Source: Doris montereyensis
Taxonomy: Eukaryota > Mollusca > Gastropoda > Nudibranchia > Dorididae
Assembly: GCA_037039925.1 (NCBI GenBank)
Contig: JAXRKP010001194.1
Location: 22,501-86,500, forward strand
Length of the DNA stretch: 64,000 nt
Direction: 5' to 3'
Part shown: positions 22,208 to 35,179 of the stretch, piece by piece
Layout of the letters: the number at the start of each line of letters is the position of its first letter
Position numbering within the stretch: position 1 is the stretch's first letter
Notes under the pieces: model-generated
What the model was told of the DNA's origin: nothing
Database searches by the model: none
What the model saw: the letters and a program-made list of their open reading frames with translations, nothing else
Translations under genes and position numbers: made by a program

Positions 22208-22273
22208 ATACAAGTATCAAGGAAGAAGGAAGCCCACGAGCAACAAGAAGACAAAGTCCATGTATTGAAAAAG

Positions 22274-22585
22274 GTTTTTTGATTTGATTTACCCACATTC
22301 ACAAATAAGGTGATCTCGGGTTTTTTGGGAGGATTCTTAATTTCGCCCGTACTGCCCTGTAAACAGCCAAGGGATCTTTAACGTGCACAGAGTATTGTTA
22401 TCTCTTCACGGAACCTCCTTTTTAACGTCCGTCTCCGATGGGATTAGATGTCGATCTTGGGGAGGGAGGGGGGGTAGATTTTATTCGAAAAAAATCGAGA
22501 ACATTTTTCAACCGTTGGCGGGGTTCAAACTCACTCTCTTTTGATTGAGAGGCCGATACCTTGCCTCTGAACTGCCGAGTCTCCC
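22274..22585 (-). mobile_element. SINE family A, full-length copy
   Basis: Plus-strand order is tail (TTGATTTGATTTACCCACAT), body (CTGCCCTGTAAACAGCCAAG) and head (GGTTCAAACTC, CGAGTCTCCC). It lies about 65 bp from a family-C SINE in the same orientation. Confidence 0.8.
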
Positions 22586-22933
22586 TCCCCCACCCTCTCC
22601 CCACATGCAAGTAGCAAAGAAGAATAGAGAGCCACGAGTAACAAGGAGATGAAGTGTACATGTATTGAAAATGGACTTTGAAAGAAGCAGCATTTTATAA
22701 TTGTCCCGGAAAAAAAGTTGGTAAAAAACGAGGAAAGATGGAGAATGTATTTGTTTGTAGACTGTATCCTGACATGGCTGACAGGCAATGATCATGATAA
22801 CGACATGAAACTGATTTCATATAAAAACTGAAATGTTTTCTTGCACCCGACAGTGAAAACAAGATGATGATCATGAGGAATGTGCCTCTAGATGTATGAT
22901 ATCTGAAGCACTGTTCACCTTCTTCACAGAAAG

Positions 22934-23305
22934 GATTTGATTTGATTTGATTCGTTTGTTTGTTCACCCACAGCCACAATTACTACTAAGGTGATATTGG
23001 GGTTAATAGTCTATGGTAGCATTTCTAATGTTTACGTGGATTGCCTTGTAAACAGCCAAGGGATCTGTAACGTGCACAGTGTTGTGATCTGCACACGGAA
23101 TTAAAAATTTTTTTTTATCGTCCATCTCCGATGGAACTTGATGTCGATCCACTTACCTGCTGGACCAGTTGGGGGGGGGGGGGTGGGGGTGTTAGGTTTT
23201 ACTAAAAAAAAATCGAGAAAAATGTTCAACTGTTAGCGGGGCTTGAACCCCGATCTTTGGGTTGAGAGGCCGACACCTTACCTCTGGACTACCAACACCC
23301 CCCTC
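22934..23305 (-). mobile_element. SINE family A, full-length copy with G-run
   Basis: Tail TTTGATTTGATTCG, body ACAGCCAAGGGATCTGTAAC and head GGGGCTTGAACCCCGATC. A run of mainly G at 23171-23190 corresponds to the C-rich spacer of the family. Confidence 0.8.
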
Positions 23306-24242
23306 CATTCCCCACCCCTCTCACAACAAGGAGGTAAACTTTTGCCAGTTTATCTAATGTGCTTGAAATATTGTGACAAAAGAAAAAAAAATGTGACAGT
23401 AGAGAATGTAACAAGCCAAAAAGGGATTCCCTCTTACTTAAAAGACGACTCTTTGTAGGCACTTTGGTGTAGTAAGATAACAAAACACTGAGACATTAGG
23501 GGGACTTTTTATTTTTTTTATTATTGATGTTTGTCTGTGTATGTGAGTGTTTTACATTAAATATTGAAATGTGCTTCAGTATCAGATGGATAGACAGACA
23601 TGCGCCAAAATAATTCTCATAACATTGTAAGCGAGTAAAAACCAGACAGAAAGTCACCGTCCATGACATTACACATGGGAAAATGACACTGTAAGATTAT
23701 AAATAATATTCATAATAAAGAGTTGGACATTTAATGCTGGTTCATCAAAGCATATGTTTTGTACCTGCTTTTGCTGTAAATATGGTCATTCATTGCACTT
23801 CAATTTATTTTAAGACTGTAACGCGAGAGGAAAATAAGAAAATACCATTTCCCTCTAAAGAAAAAAAACAAACAAAACCTAGCACTAGCATCCACGCCCT
23901 CTCTACCCCCCCCCCCCCCGTCCTCTTTCTTTTCCCCTTATATTCTTCTTTACTTTCATTACCGGTATTGTAAAATATCACCTTCTATGGTGTTGTCAAA
24001 AGTACAATTCTAAACTTTCAAGATATTTTATCTGCAACATTTTATTGGGTTGGGTTGGTATTTTGTTGTTGTAATCGCTAATCTCTCTCTTAGTTATGCT
24101 TTTCTTCATTTAGAAAGGTTTAAATTCATGTTTCCTGATTTAATATTTGGGGGGTTGGGGTGAGGGGGTGGGGTGGTAATTTATTTAATTTTAAGGATAA
24201 TACTTCAGCTATCGTATAGAATATTTAAAGCCATAAGAACTT
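23306..24242. other. No gene seen; 3' flank of dienelactone hydrolase
   Basis: Contains C-runs (23908-23919) and G-rich low complexity (24151-24176). No exon recognised. Confidence 0.6.
24180..24185 (-). terminator. Candidate polyadenylation signal of the dienelactone hydrolase gene
   Basis: TTTATT on the plus strand is AATAAA on the gene's strand, about 58 bases after the stop codon. Confidence 0.45.
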
Positions 24243-26701
24243 TTAAGCCAGATTGTCCTTGAAGAATTGTATCATTCTAGTGAAGGCGATGTCACACGCT
24301 TCCTTGTTATAGTTGGGGAAGTGCAGTTGGCAAAGGCGTGGTCGGTGTCATATTCATGAAATTCAACAGATTTTATACATCCTTCCATCTTGGCTTTGAA
24401 AGGCTTCCACTCAGCTGGTGATGCAAAACCGGCAGTCTGACAAGAAAGGAAAGAATACATAAAATCAAATCAACTGATAAGTGTATTGAGCATTACTTAA
24501 GACATTGACCCTAAAAACATTTTCATATACACAAAAATGAATTGAAGTACACTGTCAAGTAAAAATATGTGAATGTCAGGAAATGTAATATTGTGGATTA
24601 TGACATTTAATCCCATCTACTCTATCTCTAGTTAAGGCCTTGTATTTCATGTACATTGTACTATGATTTCCAATTTCAAGCTTCCAGCAGGGTGCATCGA
24701 AAGACGTAGCCGGGTAAAGGAGATATCGGTACCTAGTAAGAGCTTGTGAAACACTTGACGTCATCAACAATTTGTATTTAATCGTCGCTCTGACTTGTTT
24801 TAATTTTGTAACATAAAACTGTGAAATACATCTTCCACATACATTATCTTTAACAGTAGCATTATACTCTTTAGAAGTAAAATCAAATACCAATGATGGC
24901 TCGAAGTCAAGACGCGTGCAGGGCACACACAAACACACACACACACACAGACACAAATACACACGGACACATTCGCATTTCTACTTACCCAAACCTACAC
25001 AGAAACACAACCATTATGTAAACAATCAATATACAGGTGTTAAAGTGTTGGTGATATGTACAAAAAAAACAACCCAAACCAAAACAGTTTGTCTGCCTAT
25101 AAGTATAAGTACAAGTATTAAGGTTCTGATTCCGACTTACCGAATCCTTCAGGGCAAAATGGCATTGAAGTGGGACAGAGATCTTTGTGGCGTCACACAA
25201 ATCTGTTGATGGAATGCCGTAGAATGGCGCGGCGGCATCTATTTCTGGCACTAAAGCAGCAGCAGCAATGGTCAAGGCGCCTCCCATGCAAAACCCGGTC
25301 ACCCCGACTTTCTTCACTCCTTGGTCTTTCAAGTATCTGGAAAAGTAGAGCAACGGAATGGTCAACAAGCAATGGAAGTTTTGTCCTTGACAAATTTGAA
25401 AATAAATGTAAATAATTTGCTTCTTTCATTTGAATCCCCCCCCCCCCCCCCCCCCTGCCAGCAGCTTACCTACTTAACAGTCAAGAGTCACCCGGAAACA
25501 ATTGGAATTTAAATTCTCTCCCATCCAAAAGCAAGCCATACAAAGCAAACAACAAAGCGTAATTTAACTTCAAAAGCATGTGTAAATGTGTAAAAAAAAC
25601 AATATTATTTCATAATTAAAGGTTCCCAATTCAAGGTATGGTCAACGAATAAGAAGACAATAGTTCTACAAAAGATTGAATGAGTATACAATGAACTCCG
25701 AAGGCGCAATATCATCCATGATCGACAATCACCTGATGAAGGCTTACTGTGCTATTATCGAACTGTTAAAACTTCTACAATTATCCGTCTAATTTTGAAA
25801 ACACAAAGACATTCTACCATTGCCAATACATTTTAATTGACATTTACTATTAGCTGTGATACAATGATGAAAGCAATTCAGTTGGTAAAAGCCGTCAGCA
25901 GATGACTAGTGAAGTAACCAGCCAGTGTCAAATCATTTGTTTAAACTTACTTTGCAGCTCCCTAATATCAGCGACGGCACCTTGCCAGTCCAAATTGCCC
26001 ATGAAGTGGCCAGCTTCCTCATTGTCTGTTGTGACCTTGCCTCGATAAAGGTCAGGGACAAGGGTGACGAAAGGACCCTTCTCACTTAGGTGTTTCCCGC
26101 AGTCCTGAATCTGCTGGTTCATACCCCACCATTCCTGTGTAAAATATGCAGAACATAATAATATAAGATCTATATCAATGTATCCTTCTCTAATCTATCA
26201 ATTAATGGTTTATATAGAATCGGCTATGTAACCAATCTATTCTGTACTGGATACAAAATAATATATACATTGTTGTATGATTATCCCTCTAGACGTATGT
26301 AGATTTAATTAATTTATTATGATTTTAATCGAGTGCGTCTTTATCTGCTCCCGGTTCGTAAAAATGTAAAAAAATGATGGCGTTTCATTTTTTCGCTCTT
26401 TCGCTATAATTGGTGCAGTTTATAAATGAAACTATTATATTTTCAAAATGAATACATTTTAGGTTCGTGCAACCCAACGCCTAATTTTGAACGACTATGC
26501 AAATTTTCGAGATGTTTGCTTTCTACATACAAATCTGATTCAGCGTTACATGATCCAGTTCTACGTCCAAGATAACTAGATGTCAAAATATACCTGCAAT
26601 ACAATGAGACCCTTAGAAACAGTCTTGGGGTCTCCAGAAAGCACGGCCGGGCAAGGCTCACTCTTGTTCTCAACGGGAAAGGTGATTTTCTGACACGCCA
26701 T
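24243..26701 (-). CDS. Dienelactone hydrolase / carboxymethylenebutenolidase-like alpha/beta hydrolase, 4 coding exons
   Basis: This is a soluble alpha/beta hydrolase of the dienelactone hydrolase family, which opens lactone or ester bonds with a Cys-Asp-His triad. Animal members (CMBL-like) are cytosolic esterases. Exons on the minus strand: 26701-26594, 26134-25951, 25336-25141, 24436-24243, all with GT/AG borders. The start ATG (26699-26701) is the first in frame after an acceptor at 26711 and gives MACQKITF. Repaired length is 227 residues. GLIVLQEWWGMN spans residues 31-42 across exons 1/2. The nucleophile elbow GFCMGG has Cys114, with Asp162 in ALKDS and His196 in DTDHAF. The 48 and 34 residue spacings match the family. 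Two single-base losses must be repaired: exon 2 near 25957-25963 (DIR then AAKYLKDQG) and exon 4 near 24313-24318 (SPNYNKEACDIAFTR, ending FFKDNLA). A minus-strand AATAAA lies at 24180-24185. The physiological substrate cannot be told from sequence. Confidence 0.9.
24926..24965 (+). repeat. CA microsatellite in the last intron of the dienelactone hydrolase gene
   Basis: Interrupted (CA)n between CACACACAAACAC and GGACAC. Confidence 0.9.
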
Positions 26702-26830
26702 CTTATTGGTCTGAAGAGAAGAAAAGAAACACAACAAAAAAAAACATGAAATACATTGACATTGACACAATATTATGTCCTGAAAACGTGACCAGTAGTA
26801 TTCACATGACGAGTCCAATATAATACTTAC

Positions 26831-26865
26831 AGCAACGCTGTCCAGTAATGTGCAGTCGAGGGAGA

Positions 26866-26867
<2 letters not shown>
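26831..26867 (-). other. Possible 5' untranslated exon of the dienelactone hydrolase gene
   Basis: Reading on the minus strand, a strong donor (GTAAGTATTA) sits just downstream of 26831. The first coding exon begins with a good acceptor at 26711 and nine untranslated bases before its ATG. A short leader exon ending at 26831 and beginning in or beside the CT/GA tract would explain both signals. No transcript evidence; this is inference from splice signals only. Confidence 0.35.
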
Positions 26868-26955
<88 letters not shown>

Positions 26956-26975
26956 TCTCTCTCTCCCTCCCTCTC
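26868..26975 (+). repeat. CT microsatellite upstream of the dienelactone hydrolase gene
   Basis: About 85 bases of pure CT followed by interrupted CT/CCCT. The end is roughly 165 bp upstream of the ATG on the gene's strand (GA on the coding strand). Confidence 0.97.
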
Positions 26976-27030
26976 TCCCACACTGTAATTACTCTGTCTA
27001 GAAGAAGAAGAGATCAATCTAGTGGTATGC

Positions 27031-27347
27031 ATGCTGGGGCGACGTAGTCCAGAGCCAAGGTGCCGGCCTCTCAACCCAAAGGTCGTGGGTTCGAACATCA
27101 CCAATGGTTGAACGTCTCTCTCGAGTTCTTTCGAGCAAAATCTACACCCTGGTCCAGGTAGGTGGATTGACACCTTGTCCCATCGGAGACGGACAACACA
27201 AAGGAGGTCCCATGTGCAGATCACAACACTCTGTGCACGTTAAAGATCCCTTGGCTGTTTACAGGGTAATCCGGGCAAAATTTACAATCAGATCAAAAAC
27301 CCTGATATCTACTTAGTTGTGGATGTGGGTAAATCAAATCCAATCCG
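27031..27347 (+). mobile_element. SINE family A, full-length copy
   Basis: Head GTAGTCCAGAGCCAAGGTGC and GTCGTGGGTTCGAACATC, body and a GTAAATCAAATCCAATC tail. It lies just upstream of the dienelactone hydrolase promoter region, in the opposite direction. Confidence 0.82.
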
Positions 27348-27589
27348 ATCAAAATATGCATGCTGACATGGCCACAAAAATATCTCGTTACACGCATTTG
27401 GTTCATACAATTCAAATTGTTTCTGTTACGCTTTTTCCATTCCAAGATCCCATCAGATCGTCCCTGATACGTTGCGACACCTGTAAACTGTGATGACATT
27501 AAAATGTCTCCAAACATCTTGGAGTTGGAGTCAGTCATGTGTCAATCATTGTCAGTCATCAGAACCTGTCACCCCTACCAGGGTACAGT

Positions 27590-27900
27590 ATAGACCACAT
27601 ACAAGAGATTTCCATCTTTCTTTCTTCCGAGAAATCTTTCTTAGCTCCTTTCAGCTGACATCTAGTCTCTTGTGCTCCTTGTCCCGTGGCCTACCCTGGT
27701 GTCGTCTTCCTGTGGATTTCATTATAATGCTTGTTTCGTTATAGTTGAAGCAGGCGTTCGCAAAGTATGTCCAAGCCATCTCCATCGTCTTGTCCCTAGA
27801 GTATTTTGAATGGTTTCCTTTCAAGTTCTTGCCAGTAGTTCTCCATTTCTAACTTTGGCTTGCCCATTAATTCTCAAGAGCCTTCGAAGACATCCTTTGT
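27590..27900 (-). mobile_element. LINE C-terminal fragment (RTE-like type)
   Basis: The minus strand reads CLRRLLRINGQAKVRN, then RRWRWLGHTLRTPASTITKQ and NPQEDDTRVGH. The WRWLGHTLR...KQAL pattern is the end of a LINE protein family common in marine invertebrates. It is distinct from the LINE at 31.7-34.4 kb. Frames are broken. Confidence 0.65.
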
Positions 27901-28022
27901 CAATGGGTATCTTCAAAGGATCATGTATCAATACATGTGTTTAAAAAACCCATCAAAACAACAACCAAACAAACTATCAAAACCACATCGTGCAAGTATT
28001 CTTCATTATGTTGAAACACAAC

Positions 28023-28140
28023 ACAATGCACACACACACACACACACACACACACAATGCACGATAACACAACACAACATGCACACACACACACACACAA
28101 CACAGATTAACAGATTATCACACACTTACACAAAGAAACA
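28023..28140 (+). repeat. CA microsatellite, two blocks
   Basis: (CA)n at 28026-28057 and 28081-28101, both followed by AACACA, with a degenerate AC-rich remainder. Confidence 0.92.
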
Positions 28141-28560
28141 CACGTCACATCAACATGAATATGTCTAACATACAAACATCATGTTGTTAATGTAGAGAAT
28201 CATTAGCTATAGAAATGACGTTGGGCTAGGCAATTGAATCTCCCCCCTTCCCATGCCTACGTGGTTTATACTGCCAATAGTTCTCTCGGAGCTCGCAGCT
28301 TTCACATGCTTTCGATGATGATGCAGAGGAATAAAAATGCATAAAACCATGATAAAGCATGAATGAATATTGATTGATTGCGAGGATCATGGCACAACAT
28401 CAGATGCGTAGCATGGTGATTGATTTAGATATGAGGAACGCCGTTGCAGTTGATGTTGAATGAGCATTTCATGAAATGGCTATGCGCCAGGTCCGATGAG
28501 CAGCTCCCAGGGTGACCAGCCTGACAGTTGGTAGTCTATTGTTATCAGTCCAATTCCACC
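28141..28560. other. No gene seen
   Basis: Unique sequence of average composition, no coding signal found. Confidence 0.5.
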
Positions 28561-30139
<1,579 letters not shown>

Positions 30140-30193
30140 AATAAAAAAGATAGAAAAATAGATAGATAGATAAGATAGATAGATAGACAGATG

Positions 30194-30267
<74 letters not shown>

Positions 30268-30325
30268 CGGATAGATAGAGAGATAGATAGATAGATAGAA
30301 AGATAGATAGATAGATAGATAATTT
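30140..30325 (+). repeat. GATA microsatellite
   Basis: Roughly 40 GATA units with a few GACA, GGAT and GAGA variants. Confidence 0.96.
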
Positions 30326-30508
30326 AGACAAATAAACACACAGATAGACATGCTTAGTGCGAAGTTGATCAAAGATGTGCATGTAAATCAGCAATGAAGG
30401 TTATTTCGTTTCTGTTAAATACATGTGTGGCAATAACTCCCCATTAGCAAGTCCCCTGACATGCGGTAGAATCTAGTTTTGTTTTGTCAAAGATCACGGA
30501 GTGAAACC

Positions 30509-30548
<40 letters not shown>
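30509..30548 (+). repeat. CA microsatellite
   Basis: About 19 uninterrupted CA units. Confidence 0.96.
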
Positions 30549-30549
<1 letters not shown>

Positions 30550-31045
30550 CATCAATGTAGTGGATGTTACTAGCGTTTCATCCCCACATGCAATTCATTC
30601 TCTCGTTTTACGTAATCAATCTGGACTACATCTGCTACTACTTCATCGTTCTACAGTAGCATTTTCACGTGCAATAGGTCGACATTGTTTTGTCATATTT
30701 AACTTTCCCCTGGTTCTTGAAGATCTACATGCACTGTACATCGACATAGATTACGTACAACTCGCGTTGTAAGGGCGTTTTCATTGTAGCCAGAATCCCT
30801 TTATAACGTCAGGCTATAAGTTGGAACACCCTAGCTGGCGGTATAACGAGGTTTGAGTGTATCCTATTATTATTACAAGATAAACCTATTTACTTTGAAA
30901 TCATGAACCGGAAGAAGAATTGTATGGATGTAATATATTGCCCCATATCCACCGTATTCACCCGATTCAGGAAAATAAAGAGATGAAATTAAATCCGGCG
31001 TGACCTTCAAAAGACTACTTTGGAAACGAAGACAGACTGATTTTT
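30549..31045. other. No gene seen
   Basis: Holds GGCGGTATAACGAGGTTTGA (30838-30857), which recurs at 17293-17312 as GGCGGTATAACGAGGTTTCA. This is a small shared element of unknown origin. Confidence 0.5.
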
Positions 31046-31375
31046 CGTTGAGGCGTCGTAACGCAACAGTAATGTTGTGACACGTGAGTTTGTAATCACG
31101 ACAGCACCGGTTCAAACCCCATGGTTTGTCCAGGTGGGTTTTTTTTTCACAACGTGGTACCCTTAGGAAAGGTGTTTCACCCTAATTTCCTCACACGACT
31201 CAGGTGTAAATGAGCTATAGATAGAAAACAAAATGGTCATAGTGTTAGTATCAAGCGCCCAACAGCCTGTTGTATTGTATGCTCCTCATGGAGTTAAGAA
31301 GGACTTTTAATGAACTGGCTTGCTGGGGGATAAATGATGTACAGTCGGTGAGCCCTCACCTCTGTTTTATAAGAT
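31046..31375 (+). mobile_element. SINE family B copy
   Basis: Head GGCGTCGTAACGCAACAGTA and CCGGTTCAAACCCCATGG, body GACTCAGGTGTAAATGAGC and GGGGATAAATGATGTACAG, end GTCGGTGAGCCCTCACC. Same order as the 1491-1850 copy, without the long (TTTATC)n tail. Confidence 0.75.
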
Positions 31376-31850
31376 TATGTCCCTTTCCAGATATATAAAA
31401 ATCGATACTGGGCCACACCAAAATAATTACGTCATTAACTCAAAAGGGGTATTCTATACGCTAAAATTGATTACGTCATAGACTTTTCTCTACTCAGGCA
31501 ATCCCTTCAGAACTATATGAAGATATGTTATAAAGAGACAGAAAGGATTTGCTATTTTTGAGTCTCTGGGTTAAAAAGAATTGGTTAAACTTTTAAACGG
31601 AGATCATTTTCAATGAGTTGATCAAGAACCTGGCAGGCCTCTTAACTGATGATTCAAACTTTGTCCGTACTACCAACAAACGAAAATTCAAAACGACACT
31701 TCGATTTCCTTGTTTAGCTGTGTTGGTTACGTGGACACACATTTCCATAAAAAAAAAATATATATAAGGTCCAAAAGAGTAATAACCTGGCAGTGGACAA
31801 GATAGCACCTGTACGGGGAGTAGATGATCCCGCCCTCCACGAGTCTCCTG

Positions 31851-32055
31851 TTGTCTTGCAGGCGGGTCTTGGCTGATCAAAGGTTAAGCGAGTTAACACT
31901 GACAGAAAACAATTTGCTGCCTTGTAGGCCAGTTTAAAATATGTTGAACAAAGGCTAAGGGAGTGAACCCTGACAGAACATAACAACCTGCTGCCTTGCA
32001 GGTTGGTCTTGAATGACTAAAGGCTAAGGGAGTTAACCCTACCAGAAAATGACAA
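31851..32055 (+). repeat. Three tandem ~65-75 bp units upstream of the LINE coding region
   Basis: Three imperfect copies share CTTG(C/T)AGG...AAAGG(C/T)TAAG(G/C)GAGT(T/G)AAC(C/A)CT, starting near 31855, 31921 and 31995. They lie inside the bracketed insertion and before the endonuclease region, so they belong to the element's 5' part. Confidence 0.65.
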
Positions 32056-32190
32056 GGCCTGGTAGGGGCCTCAAGGTGACAGCCCCACAATCTACCTAGG
32101 GTACAGTGAGTTAATCCCTGCTTATCCAAAACCAAACAGATTCAGAGAAATAAGTATAATACAACTGGCTTGATCTTTTGAAAGACGAAC

Positions 32191-32940
32191 TTGGAAACAA
32201 ATACGGACTGTAATTTTGGAACATGGAACCTTAGGGCAATAAATGGAAAAGAGATAGAATTAGTTGAAGAAGGGAAAATTCAAAGTAGATATTTTGGCCA
32301 TTACAGAAACAAAGAAAAAGGACAAGGAATAAAAAATGTAGGACCGCATCCTAATTTAATCTTCTCAGGAGTAGATGTCAAAGATAGAGCTAGAGCAGGA
32401 GTAAGCCTCCTAGTGCATAAAAGGCATGAAAAGCTATTAAAAAGTTGGAAATTTATAAGCTCACGGCTATTAGAGGTAAATATTAAACCAAAAGGACGAG
32501 AAATTAAATTATTAATGGCTTATGGACCAAACGAAGACGCAACTGAAGAAGAAAACAATATCTTCGAAAACTGTTTACAAATAGCTGCAGAGAATCTTAA
32601 ACCCTAACAGGAACTAATGCTTTTAGGAGATTTAAACGCTAGAGTAGGCAACAATGTAGAAATGTCAGGAGGAGTAATAGGTAAAGAAGGAGAGACAACA
32701 ACTTCTCCAAATGGAGAGAGATTAATAGATTTTTGCCTAAAGAATAACATGAAAATAGCCAACACCTTTTTCCTCATAAAGATATCCACAAATATACAAT
32801 AGTAAATGAAGACAGGTGTGAAAAATCAATGATAGACTACATAACAGTTAGCCGCTCTCTTTTTTACTGTACATTGGATGCAAGAGTAAACAGTAGAAAT
32901 ATTTAGTGATCAACACTTAGTGATTGCCAAAATGAGATTA
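32191..32940 (+). pseudogene. LINE AP-endonuclease domain, frameshifted
   Basis: The first frame (32191-32607) begins with FGTWNLRAINGKE, the strand with the metal-binding Asn of AP-type endonucleases, and includes SGVDVKDRARAGVSLLV and AYGPNEDATEEE. After a stop, a second frame (32617 on) gives LLGDLNARVGNN, the GDxN motif, and INGERL-like NGERLIDFCLKN. A third segment gives SMIDYITVSR and SDQHLVIAK, the place of the usual terminal SDH. The catalytic order GDxN ... SDH is thus present in pieces. The domain would nick target DNA to prime reverse transcription; this copy is dead. Confidence 0.8.
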
Positions 32941-33605
32941 CTGACTGAAGAAAACAAACAGTAAAGGAAAGACAAAGTTCAAAGCTACTAAACTAAAAAT
33001 AGAGGAACTAAATAAACCAGTAGTAAAACAGGTATACCAATCTAGGATAGAAAGATTTATCAGTGAAAGACAGATGGATCTGAATGATAGCACAACAGAA
33101 TAAAAATGACAATTGTATTAAAGAAACACTCCTCAGTTGTACTGAAGAGGTCTGTGATAGAAAACAAATTAAAGAAGATAGGAAAAGAACAACATGCTGG
33201 AATGAGAATGTCAAGACTAAGATCAAAGAAAAGAAGCATGCCTGGAAGAAATATTTGCAAACAAAGAGACCAGAGGATATGACAGATTACGTGAATAAAA
33301 GAACTATTGCTAAAGAGGAAGTAAGAAAATCAAAAAAACAGGAGCAATGGGAAGAGTTTGGACAAAGACTTCAAGAAAGTTGTCAAGGAAATCAAACCTG
33401 TTCTGGAGGGGGGGGGGCAATGAAAAGCATGAGAAATACCAAAGCATGCCCAATACGACAAATTAAGAATGCCAAAGGAGAAATGATGAAGGAAGACAGC
33501 GAAATAATGGAAACATGGAGAAAGTATTTTCACCAATCACATAATCCCCCAGAAAGTATGAAACAAGGAGTAAAGATCAATTAGTAAGAGTAACAAGTAA
33601 TTCAG

Positions 33606-34110
33606 AGGAGACAGCTGAAGATGTAGATACATCAATGGAAGAAATCCAAACAGCTATAAGAAAAGTGTAATTAGGAAAAGCCCCAGGAGCAGATCAAGTT
33701 TATCCAAAAATGATTAAAAACCAAGGGAGAGAGGCAGACAAACTACTACATGCAATATGCCAACAAGCATGGAAGTCCAAACAGGTGCCAGACGTCTGGA
33801 AAAAGGGAACGGTATAGGGAGAAGAGAGAGAGAGAGAGAGAGAGTACCAATACACAAGAGGATCAAATACACAAGAAAGGATGGATGGAATGCTCAAACT
33901 ATAGAGGGATACCACTACAAAAAGAGTAGAGGATCAGACTATAGAGGATATCACTACTAAAAGTGTATAGAGAGGGATATCACTATTAAAAGTGTAGATC
34001 AGATTGAAGAGCATCGGCGTGGATTTAGACCAGGAAGAAGTGTACAAGATCACATATTTACAATTAGACAAATACTAGAAAAATTCCTTGAGAGAAACAT
34101 TGACTTGCAC
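33606..34110 (+). pseudogene. LINE reverse transcriptase N-terminal fragment
   Basis: Readable pieces are GKAPGADQVYPKMIKN, AWKSKQVPDVWKKG and RRGFRPGRSVQDHIFTIRQ, which follow the usual order of early reverse-transcriptase motifs. Between them, at 33897-33997, the codons for the NYRGI motif are repeated about three times with small changes. The catalytic YADD box and the thumb are absent. A stop lies inside the GKAPG segment (33669). Confidence 0.75.
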
Positions 34111-34384
34111 CTGTTAGTTAAATTAGTATACAGTGCTAAAAACCCAAGGTAAAATACCAAAAGGCAGTACTCGGATAAAAGTGGGAAGAAGATATAAAAG
34201 AGGCATTGAAGCATAGAAATTTTGGAAGGAAACAGAAAATGCCAGGACAGGGTATCCTGAAGAAAGATCATCTCAGGCATCTGAACCCATACACCGAAAG
34301 GTAGAATGGGAACTGATAAAGAGAAGAAAGAAAGAAAGAAAGAAAGAAGAGTAATAAATGGCAGGCCTCATTAACTGATGATTC

Positions 34385-35179
34385 TTACTGTGCTATTTTC
34401 TTTTTCTAGGCTTTAGGCGAGACTGGTGGATTTTTGACGTTTTTAAGTCGGTTAGGTGAACACGTAGCCTTCGTATGAAATAACTTTCTGCCCCCCCCCC
34501 CCCGCCCCGCCCCCCACTCCCCCGCGCCACACAAACACACACCAGGTTGCGCTCGGCTGCGTCACGAGGTGAGAAAAGCTACCAATGCTTAAATATAACA
34601 ATTTAATTAGTGTACGGTCTATCGAAAAATCGGGACATGGAGCTGGAAGTATGCTTCGATGTTCCAAAGAGGTAAAAACAAACCTACGCATACGCAACAT
34701 TGGGAGAAGGGGTGTTTGTGTTTATGTTTGGGTAGGGGGTAGGGGTAGTGCACTTAGTGATTAAGGATTATGATAACATCTACTACATAAAACGTTTACT
34801 TAATTTTTATGGATTTTTTATTTCCTTCATTCATATATTTCTAGGATTTAACATTAAAAGGTTCACTCGCATAAGAAAACGGAAGCACTACGACAAATTA
34901 AGAATGCCAAAGGAGAAAGATACTCCTGCATTTTGGATTTGCGGTGCATCCAACATTGACCAAATCTTTAATCTGATCATTTTCACGCAAGAATGCTCAT
35001 AGTTCATTCAGTCATGAGTCATAGTCAACCAGGACGTCCTGAGATCGTTGACAGGATGTGTAAATGCAATAAAGGCACAGTGAAATAATGCTATCGGTAG
35101 ATCTAGATTTTCTTCATCGATAGGAGTGTTACAGTAGAAATAATATATCCTGTTCATGGATCTTCGCAAAATACTTTTC
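34385..35179. other. No gene seen; C-run and a 30-bp LINE match
   Basis: A C-run at 34493-34503. ACAAATTAAGAATGCCAAAG at about 34889 matches the LINE at 33458. Nothing else recognised. Confidence 0.55.

Larger units (their letters stand above)
31656..34359 (+). mobile_element. Non-LTR retrotransposon (LINE), degenerate copy flanked by ~24-bp direct repeats
   Basis: The element lies between two near-identical direct repeats (31632-31655 and 34360-34384, GGCAGGCCTC...TGATGATTC), which look like a target-site duplication. From 5' to 3' it carries tandem units (31851-32055), an endonuclease-like region (32191-32940), a linker rich in Lys and Glu (33084-33600), the start of a reverse transcriptase (33606-34110) and a 3' end with (GAAA)n at 34322-34349. 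Stops and frameshifts occur throughout, and most of the RT core between 34115 and 34125 is missing, so it is not autonomous. The protein resembles the animal sequences often labelled craniofacial development protein 2-like. The clade (RTE- or CR1-like) is uncertain. Confidence 0.8.
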
